Assembly: GCA_031394025.1 (NCBI GenBank)
Contig: JANMWO010000076.1
Coordinates: 1 to 28,685 of the forward strand
DNA: 28,685 nt
Direction of reading: 5' to 3'
Source: JANXSF01 sp031394025
Lineage (GTDB): Bacteria > Acidobacteriota > Terriglobia > Bryobacterales > Bryobacteraceae
In this document: positions 23,657 through 28,685 of the stretch, one piece after another
How positions within the stretch are numbered: the first letter of the stretch is position 1
How the letters are laid out: every line of letters begins with the position of its first letter
Position numbers and translations under genes: made by a program
The notes under the pieces: model-generated
Told to the model about the DNA's origin: nothing
What the model saw: only the letters and a program-made list of their open reading frames with translations
The model's database searches: none

Positions 23657-24316
23657 TCAGATTTTCAGCCAGTCCACCGGAACATCTTCTAACTCCTCAA
23701 CATGACTCAATAGGGCGGGACTCAAGTCCTTTCCGGGGTGGTCATATTGCAGTGTTCTGCTGGTCACTGCAAGGAGCGAGTCTGCGTATAGTTCCGAACA
23801 AATCAGCTTGGAGCGGGACTTGGTGCCAGCTTTCTGTGGAAGGTGCAGTCCCTTAGTCGACCGTAAATAGATTTTAATCGCGCTCACGATGCCATAGGAT
23901 GTGCCGATTTGCAGGGCAGCGGACACGGCAATCTTCCAGCGAAAATCGACGTCAAGGCCGGGAAAACGTCGAAACCGAACCCGATGGGTGGCCAATGAAT
24001 CCAGCAAAGAAGCCTGCCGGACGCCGCTTTTAATGGTGGCCTCGCAAATATTGAAATGCCATCCAAGGTAAACGGCAGCATGAGTCCACTGGGCGTCATC
24101 TTTATGGTAGCCGCCGGTTTTCTGAGTTTTTTGAATCTCTCTCTGGAAAGATGTGGGCGAAATGGGTGAAATCAGGATCAAATCACCCGGCAGCAGCAGT
24201 TCCAGGTTGGGGAGGTGCCCAAGGTCTCGAACTGATTGTGGGAGTGAGGCTGGGACGTGTTGAAAATGGGAACAATGACGGGGAAGGTTTTGGGGATCCA
24301 AAAATAGCTGCCCCAC
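23657..24316 (-). CDS. Permuted NlpC/P60-like (YiiX/YebB-type) hydrolase
   Basis: A 219-residue protein with the circularly permuted papain-like arrangement of the YiiX/YebB group (Peptidase_C92 type), whose members act as amidases or lipid/peptide hydrolases. The order is LLPGDLILIS (start of the domain), WTHAAVYLGW with the histidine (His79), CEATIKSGV with Glu92, and at the end KLICSELYADSL with the likely nucleophile Cys173. His before Cys is the sign of permutation. No signal peptide is seen. The GTG start has no ribosome binding site and the first 35 residues look poor, so the start may be later. It begins 7 bases after the stop of the OB-like gene, so the two probably form an operon. 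Confidence 0.75.
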   Translation of the reverse strand: MGQLFLDPQNLPRHCSHFQHVPASLPQSVRDLGHLPNLELLLPGDLILISPISPTSFQREIQKTQKTGGYHKDDAQWTHAAVYLGWHFNICEATIKSGVRQASLLDSLATHRVRFRRFPGLDVDFRWKIAVSAALQIGTSYGIVSAIKIYLRSTKGLHLPQKAGTKSRSKLICSELYADSLLAVTSRTLQYDHPGKDLSPALLSHVEELEDVPVDWLKI

Positions 24317-24323
24317 GGTATAG

Positions 24324-24602
24324 TTAGCTCGCGCCGACGGATTTTGCCGCCGCTTTTTTGGAAATATAGGTCACCCGACCATCCAAAGATGCAGTGAAGG
24401 AGAATAAGGCACCGGGCACCACGCCCAATTCTTTGAAAGATTCACCGTTAAATCCATCAACTTGGTTGAGGGAAAAGCCGATAAGTTTCATAGAGGTGGT
24501 TTCTTCGAGATAGGCTAATCCCATGGTGGGCACTATTCTGACGACTTTACCTTCTTGGCGCATTGTATTTGGAGTGGAGGTGATTCGCGTGGTCAGCTTC
24601 AT
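24324..24602 (-). CDS. Small OB-like protein A (of a divergent homologous pair)
   Basis: A 92-residue protein without a family I can name with certainty. Residues about 17-84 (from EGKVVRIVPTMG to VTYISKKA) align without gaps to the protein encoded divergently at 24728: I count 23 identities in 68 positions. The shared core is EGK..RI, a Y..E.T stretch, then G.NGESFKELGV with its equivalent, and a G-A-x-x-x-F strand. The order of short strands with an ELGV.PG turn recalls the cold-shock/OB fold, but the nucleic-acid motifs of cold-shock proteins are missing. An internal ATG (MRQEGK) is possible. It probably shares a transcript with the downstream hydrolase. Confidence 0.65.
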   Translation of the reverse strand: MKLTTRITSTPNTMRQEGKVVRIVPTMGLAYLEETTSMKLIGFSLNQVDGFNGESFKELGVVPGALFSFTASLDGRVTYISKKAAAKSVGAS

Positions 24603-24727
24603 ACAGATCCATCATAACGAAGGAAAGCGATTGTGCCGATCACCGAAGGTACTAATTTATCACAGTTGGGACTAAGTTGTTTAGGAGTCTATTGTTTCGG
24701 TACTTTTAGGTCGATAAGGTAATTGAT
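24603..24727. promoter_or_regulatory. Divergent promoter region between the OB-like pair
   Basis: A 125-base A/T-rich spacer between two divergent homologous genes; promoters for both must lie here or within the genes. ACCGAA near 24642 and TTCGGT near 24697 are inverted copies of each other, which may mark a regulator site. I see no strong -35/-10 pair. Confidence 0.4.
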
Positions 24728-25033
24728 ATGCTGATCGCTACATTTGCTTCTCCCGCGCATAATGGAATTGTACTTAACAATTTCCAGGGAGACCTTAACA
24801 ACTTGGCCAATAGCCTGAATTTGGAAGGAAAAATATCGCGCATCGGAATGGTCCCAGGCATTTTCTACGTCGTTGAAAATACGAATCTTCGGACGTATGG
24901 CATTGATCTTGGCAAACTTGAAGGGTATCGCGGTGAGACGTTCAGCGAAATCGGTGTCAAGGTTGGGGCCACAGTTCGTTTCCGCACTGGGGAAGATCCT
25001 CGCATTGTCGCTTCTGCATCGGTAATTCGTTAG
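24728..25033 (+). CDS. Small OB-like protein B (of a divergent homologous pair)
   Basis: A 101-residue protein beginning MLIATFASPAHNGIVLNN. Its C-terminal two thirds (EGKISRIGMVPG to ASASVI) is homologous to the divergent 92-residue protein, with 23 of 68 identical and no gaps, so they are ancient paralogues. The N-terminal 30 residues (NFQGDLNNLANSLN) have no counterpart. A modest ribosome site (AAGG) lies 8 bases before the ATG. Function unknown; RNA binding is only a guess from the strand pattern. The ABC permease gene converges with a 3-base gap. Confidence 0.65.
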   Translation: MLIATFASPAHNGIVLNNFQGDLNNLANSLNLEGKISRIGMVPGIFYVVENTNLRTYGIDLGKLEGYRGETFSEIGVKVGATVRFRTGEDPRIVASASVIR

Positions 25034-25036
25034 GAT

Positions 25037-26290
25037 CTATTCGTAGCGTAGCGCTTCTACTGGGTCCAGTTGTGCTGCCTTATAGGCAGGCCAAACTCCG
25101 AAGAATAGGCCCACAGCTACAGACACCACGAATCCCAGCACTAAGGCGAATGGGGGCACTTCCGATGGCAGGGCGGTCACAAGTTTGCCGATCAATAGTG
25201 TGATCCCCACGGCAATAATTATCCCTAAGATTCCCCCTAGCCCGGTGAGCGTAACTGCCTCCATCAAAAACTGAAAAATGATGTCTGTTTTTCGCGCGCC
25301 CAATGCTTTCCGAACGCCAATTTCACGCGTCCTTTCAGTAACACTTACCAGCATGATATTCATTACGCCGATTCCGCCTACTAACAGCCCCAACCCGGAA
25401 AGGGCTGTTGATACCAGCACAATCACCGCCGTCAAGCTGTTGAATCGTTCCACAATTTGATCGGGCGTAGAGATCACAAAGTCATCGGGACTGGATTGCT
25501 CCACCTTGCGGGCCCGGCGTATTACGGCTCGCACTTCTTCCAGTGCATCAGCACGCTGGCCCTCGCGAGCCTTGGATGTGATTTGAAAGCGATCAAGCAT
25601 GCCTGGATACCGCATTCTGGCCGTCTGCAAGGGAATGGTCACCATTCGATCCAAGCCGTTTTCACCGAAAAAGCCGCCTTTGGCTTCTTCGGTCACCCCG
25701 ATCACCACGTAGTCGGCACCGGAGACATTCAGCGTCAGCCCCACAGGATTAATTCCTGGGAACAGTGCTTCCGATAGCTTGGGTCCGATCACGCCCACGT
25801 GCGCGCCACGGGTATCTTCCTCTTGCGTAAACACGCGACCCCATTTCAAGTTTTTCGGCTGCGTCAACCAGCCCGACGCAGAGATTCCCATCATGGAAAC
25901 TGAGTCCGATTCGTAACCCGGCACCTTTGCGATCATGGCTTGTCGGCCAATAATTGGCGGGATGAACATACTTACGGAGGTTTCTTCAATGGAAGGTGCC
26001 AGACGCTTGATCATTTCAGCATATTCAGGCTTCATGGGACGCCGTTTGGCTTCTTTAGGATTGGGACGACCGTTAGGATCGCCGTTGAACGTACTCAGAA
26101 AAATGTTGTCGGGCCCGAACTCCTCAAAGAAAGTAACCACACCTTTGCGTAATCCAGTAAGTAGGCTTGAGACGGTAACAACAGTAGTAATCCCGATCAC
26201 GATTCCCAAAATCGTAAGCATAGAACGGAAGCGATTTGTCCAAACAGAGGTAAGCGCCAACCGCACATTTTCTGTAACTGAAATTCTCAT
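25037..26290 (-). CDS. MacB/FtsX-type ABC transporter permease (second of pair)
   Basis: A 417-residue permease with the MacB periplasmic-core layout: one N-terminal membrane helix (MLTILGIVIGITTVVTVSSL, about residues 24-43), a large extracytoplasmic domain (about 45-290) and three C-terminal helices (GLGLLVGGIGVMNIMLVSVT; LTGLGGILGIIIAVGITLLI; ALVLGFVVSVAVGLFFGVWP). TERTREIGVRKALGARKTDI is the cytoplasmic coupling loop that contacts the ATPase, and the end DPVEALRYE is typical. Such proteins export macrolides, peptides or lipoproteins, or drive mechanotransmission. Its ATG overlaps the stop of the upstream permease (ATGA), so the two are co-translated and probably form a heterodimer. The ATPase is not here. 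Confidence 0.9.
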   Translation of the reverse strand: MRISVTENVRLALTSVWTNRFRSMLTILGIVIGITTVVTVSSLLTGLRKGVVTFFEEFGPDNIFLSTFNGDPNGRPNPKEAKRRPMKPEYAEMIKRLAPSIEETSVSMFIPPIIGRQAMIAKVPGYESDSVSMMGISASGWLTQPKNLKWGRVFTQEEDTRGAHVGVIGPKLSEALFPGINPVGLTLNVSGADYVVIGVTEEAKGGFFGENGLDRMVTIPLQTARMRYPGMLDRFQITSKAREGQRADALEEVRAVIRRARKVEQSSPDDFVISTPDQIVERFNSLTAVIVLVSTALSGLGLLVGGIGVMNIMLVSVTERTREIGVRKALGARKTDIIFQFLMEAVTLTGLGGILGIIIAVGITLLIGKLVTALPSEVPPFALVLGFVVSVAVGLFFGVWPAYKAAQLDPVEALRYE

Positions 26291-27537
26291 TCTGACTGCA
26301 ACGCCTCCACCGGATTCAACTTTGCAGCACGACTTGCCGGGTACCAGCCTGATAGGATACCCACCACCGAAGAAACCACAATCGCCAAAACTACATATAC
26401 AACAGAAACACCCAATTTGAGCCCAAAAGCAAAGGATAAAGCATACGCCACCCCGGCCCCCAAGCTTAATCCCATTAATCCGCCCATGGCTGACATCATC
26501 ACCGACTCAATCAGGAACTGCAGCATGATATCGCCGCGCCGTGCACCCAATGCTTTGCGTAAGCCGATTTCCCGTGTTCGTTCCGTGACACTTACTAACA
26601 TGATATTCATCACTACAATGCCACCGACTATCAGTGAGATTGCTGTAACTGGAATGACAATCGCTTTGACTAAGCCAAGAATAGAATCGACAAACGCGCG
26701 AATGGCGTCGGGGGTGAGGGTATCAAATGGATCTTCTGCGCCTGGTCGTGCTTTAAAGCGAGTACGCAAGGCAACACGGGACAGGTCGAGTGATTCGGCC
26801 AAGGTGAGCCCGGATTTTGCTTTGGGTCGCGCAAAAATGGAAAGGCTTTTCGGCGGTCCGTAAATGCGATTGAATACAGTGGCTGGGATGTAGAAGGAAT
26901 TGTCTTGAGATCGGCCATCGGCGGAGCCGAGCTTTTCCTGAACGCCCACAACAGTGAAGATGAAACCACGAATCGTAATGGTTTGGCCGATTGGAACAAC
27001 GGCGGGGAAAAGTTCAGTCACAACATCCTGGCCGATAACTGCAACCTGTTGGCGAGCCTGTTCTTCCTGTTCGGTAAAAAATCGCCCTTCAACCACTACA
27101 AGGTCGCGAATTTCGGCGATATTGGCGGAAACGCCCAGAATGCTTGCCGCTTCCATGGTTTGATTGCCATGCTTCAAATCGTCAGCCTGGTTGCGATAGG
27201 CGCTATACAGGACTTCATCGCCAGTGGACGTTACCAGGTAGTCCAAATCTTCGTTACGAAGCTGGCGATTGCGACGAAGTTTATCGGCGCGCTCTTTGCG
27301 GGTCATCCGGCCAACATTGGCGATTTGTGCAACAAGATAAGTTTCGCTACCAAATGCCTTGGAGGTGCTCTCTTCAGCGTAGTTTCCCAATCCTTCAATG
27401 GCGGCACCAACCAGGACGACGGAAGCGACACCTATAATGACACCAAGCAGAGTCAGGAAGCTGCGTAACTTATGGGCAACAAGTGATGATACTGCAAGTG
27501 CTGCAGCAGTGAAGAGCCGATGGCGGATGGAAGACAA
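26287..27537 (-). CDS. MacB/FtsX-type ABC transporter permease (first of pair)
   Basis: A 416-residue paralogue of the following permease with the same layout: N-terminal helix (LTLLGVIIGVASVVLVGAA), MacB-like periplasmic domain, and three C-terminal helices (IVIPVTAISLIVGGIVVMNI; SAMGGLMGLSLGAGVAYALS; VYVVLAIVVSSVVGILSGWY). The coupling loop TERTREIGLRKALGARRGDI and the end NPVEALQSE match the partner. The start is TTG at 27537, with AAGG seven bases upstream; no better start gives the N-terminal helix in full. It lies downstream of the TonB receptor gene on the same strand, across 174 bases. Confidence 0.88.
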   Translation of the reverse strand: MSSIRHRLFTAAALAVSSLVAHKLRSFLTLLGVIIGVASVVLVGAAIEGLGNYAEESTSKAFGSETYLVAQIANVGRMTRKERADKLRRNRQLRNEDLDYLVTSTGDEVLYSAYRNQADDLKHGNQTMEAASILGVSANIAEIRDLVVVEGRFFTEQEEQARQQVAVIGQDVVTELFPAVVPIGQTITIRGFIFTVVGVQEKLGSADGRSQDNSFYIPATVFNRIYGPPKSLSIFARPKAKSGLTLAESLDLSRVALRTRFKARPGAEDPFDTLTPDAIRAFVDSILGLVKAIVIPVTAISLIVGGIVVMNIMLVSVTERTREIGLRKALGARRGDIMLQFLIESVMMSAMGGLMGLSLGAGVAYALSFAFGLKLGVSVVYVVLAIVVSSVVGILSGWYPASRAAKLNPVEALQSE

Positions 27538-27711
27538 GATGGAGCCTTAATTCAAGGATAACGTTTCTTCCTTCTTCGGATGCTGGCGGGTAGGTGTGGA
27601 TGTATTTATGAACGGGTGTATTTTACAAAACGAATTAGAAGTCGCGTCGCTTTGATAGGCAGATGCCGCTTCAGTTGGCGACATCTGCTTCTTGAACATA
27701 CTCTCTAATCG
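27538..27711. other. Intergenic region between receptor end and permease start
   Basis: 174 bases with one hairpin (listed separately) near the receptor end and an A/T-rich stretch (27600-27640) suited to a promoter for the permease pair. I cannot place -35/-10 hexamers with confidence. Confidence 0.5.
27659..27688 (-). terminator. Hairpin after the TonB receptor gene
   Basis: GCAGATG (27659-27665) pairs with CATCTGC (27682-27688); after one mismatch CGC (27667-27669) pairs with GCG (27678-27680), leaving an 8-nt loop. It starts 24 bases after the receptor stop. No T-run follows on the minus strand, so it may be a Rho-type 3' end stabiliser. Confidence 0.45.
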
Positions 27712-28626
27712 TTAGAACTGTACCCGTAGCGCAATCTGTATGACTCGTGCTGGGCGGGCGCTGGTTGGTTGGCTGAACAATGTATTGTAGTTGGAACCGG
27801 AAGTGTTATCGAATTTCAAGGTCGTATCCAAGCCAGAAAACTGCGTATGATTCAAAGCGTTGTAGCCTTCAAAGCGTAACGTTGATTTCACGCGTTCGGT
27901 CAGTTTCAGTTCTCTGTAAAAAGAAAGGTCGAAGTTAGCAGTCCCGAACCCTGTCTGTGTGTTCCTACCCAGGTTCCCCAGTTGCGGAGCAGTGCTGGTG
28001 CTGGACCAAGGAAGGTTACCTTGACCGGCAGGCTGCGGAGGAGGGCTAAAACGCTGGGCCAAAGGTGCATTAGGATCCAATACCTGCAGCCTGGCTGTTT
28101 CAGAAGGCGAACCCGTTGGATTGGTGATGCCATTCAAAGTGCCATAAGCAAGTGTATACGGTGCTCCGGTATTAATGCGGGCAACTCCCGACAGCGTCCA
28201 GCCGTTGGCAATCATGCGAACAGGCCGGAAGCTTGCACGCGATTTCGGAAAATTGTAGTAGAAATTCGTATTGAAAACATGCGTGCGGTTGAAGCCGGCA
28301 GGTCCGTAATTTCGAGATCGTGCTGGAAGAAATGGATCTACCGTCTGGTTGTAGCTGTCGCTGGCATCTAACGCTTTGCTCCATGTGTACGACGCAGCAA
28401 TGTTCAGATTTCTACTCATCCGATGTTGAAAGGTAGCTTGCAGCGAGTTGTAATTTGAGGAGTTGGCAAACTCGTAAAGGAAAATATCGCCATAGCCCTG
28501 ATAGGGGCGTAAGAAGTTGGGTGGCAACGTGTTGTTGGTGGTGGCGAAAGTGTGGGAATAAAAAACAGCCGGGGTCGCGCCTCCCATCGGCGTGACGATT
28601 GCGAATAGTGCTTTCCCAATATATAC
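27712..28626 (-). pseudogene. C-terminal barrel of an Oar-like TonB-dependent receptor, truncated or interrupted
   Basis: Outer-membrane TonB-dependent receptor of the Oar/carboxypeptidase-regulatory type, expanded in Acidobacteriota. Only about 300 C-terminal residues are readable. FLRPYQGYGDIFLYEFANSS and NYNSLQATFQHRMSRNLNIA with SYTWSKALDASD are the family's barrel motifs. Later come FNRTHVFNTNFYYNFPKS, NGWTLSGVARINTGAPYTL and the end LKLTERVKSTLRFEGYNALN and HTQFSGLDTTLKF; the last residue is Phe, as in outer-membrane barrels. The full family is near 1,000 residues, so the plug and N-terminal domains must lie to the right. Yet the frame meets TAA at 28627-28629, and the other frames upstream do not continue the family. 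It is either a remnant or carries a frameshift or an error. Confidence 0.75.
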
Positions 28627-28685
28627 TTACGAGATGATGTATTGGAAGCAAAGTCTTCTTAGTTTGATAGCGATTCTCGCATTAT
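28627..28685. other. Right edge upstream of the receptor frame
   Basis: 59 bases beyond the in-frame TAA. None of the three minus-strand frames gives a stretch recognisable as TonB receptor. I see no insertion-sequence end here, but the piece is too short to judge. Confidence 0.4.

Noticed and set aside
1..28685. tRNA, rRNA, CRISPR array, defence island or prophage
   Set aside because: I saw no cloverleaf with TTCGANNC-type arm, no spaced identical repeats and no phage, cas, restriction-modification or transposase proteins. The two Uma2 genes alone do not make a defence system.

Overview
The window reads as a chromosomal segment of a free-living Gram-negative bacterium, most likely an Acidobacteriota member of the Bryobacter/Solibacter type. 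That assignment is an inference. It rests on the C-terminus of an Oar-like TonB-dependent receptor at the right edge, the pair of MacB-type permeases, the Uma2-family genes, the Tat-exported and DUF4440-type small proteins, and a base composition that looks near half G+C by eye. No plasmid, phage or complete insertion sequence is visible.

Bases 1-10356 are a tightly packed division and cell wall (dcw) operon on the + strand: murF (5' end outside the window), mraY, murD, ftsW, murG, murC, ftsQ, ftsA, ftsZ. Start and stop codons touch or overlap at most junctions (TAATG, ATGA, 11-nt overlaps). The genes cover the last cytoplasmic step of UDP-MurNAc-pentapeptide synthesis, lipid I and II synthesis, the septal glycosyltransferase FtsW, and the divisome core FtsQ/FtsA/FtsZ. 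murB and ddl are not between murC and ftsQ.

Bases 10358-16221 are mixed accessory and housekeeping genes. A minus-strand Rieske ferredoxin-mutM pair diverges from a sugar-type periplasmic binding lipoprotein. A nested inverted repeat (12493-12550) separates that lipoprotein from an orphan PfaB-like acyltransferase on the minus strand. Then come a weak small ORF, a four-helix membrane protein and a Uma2 nuclease-like gene.

Bases 16391-20935 carry aroC, def, fmt, a second Uma2 gene and argJ on the + strand. Between Uma2 and argJ lies a decayed copy of the fmt 3' end, the clearest sign of rearrangement in the window. The argJ ribosome binding site lies inside this remnant.

Bases 20941-25033 hold small cell-envelope and cofactor genes: a Tat-signal NTF2-like protein, a tandem-repeat DUF4440-type protein, bluB (the lower ligand of B12), an exported HbpS/GlcG-type protein, a permuted NlpC/P60-like hydrolase, and two divergently transcribed homologous small proteins that may have an OB-like fold. 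Bases 25037-28685 are minus-strand: two translationally coupled MacB-type ABC permeases without a visible ATPase, and the C-terminal barrel of a TonB-dependent receptor whose frame is closed by a stop before the window ends.

I found no convincing undescribed multi-gene system. The best leads are the fmt remnant around Uma2, the divergent OB-like pair, the orphan acyltransferase with a possible ketosynthase-like tail, and the duplicated CxxCxCP motif of the DUF4440-type protein.
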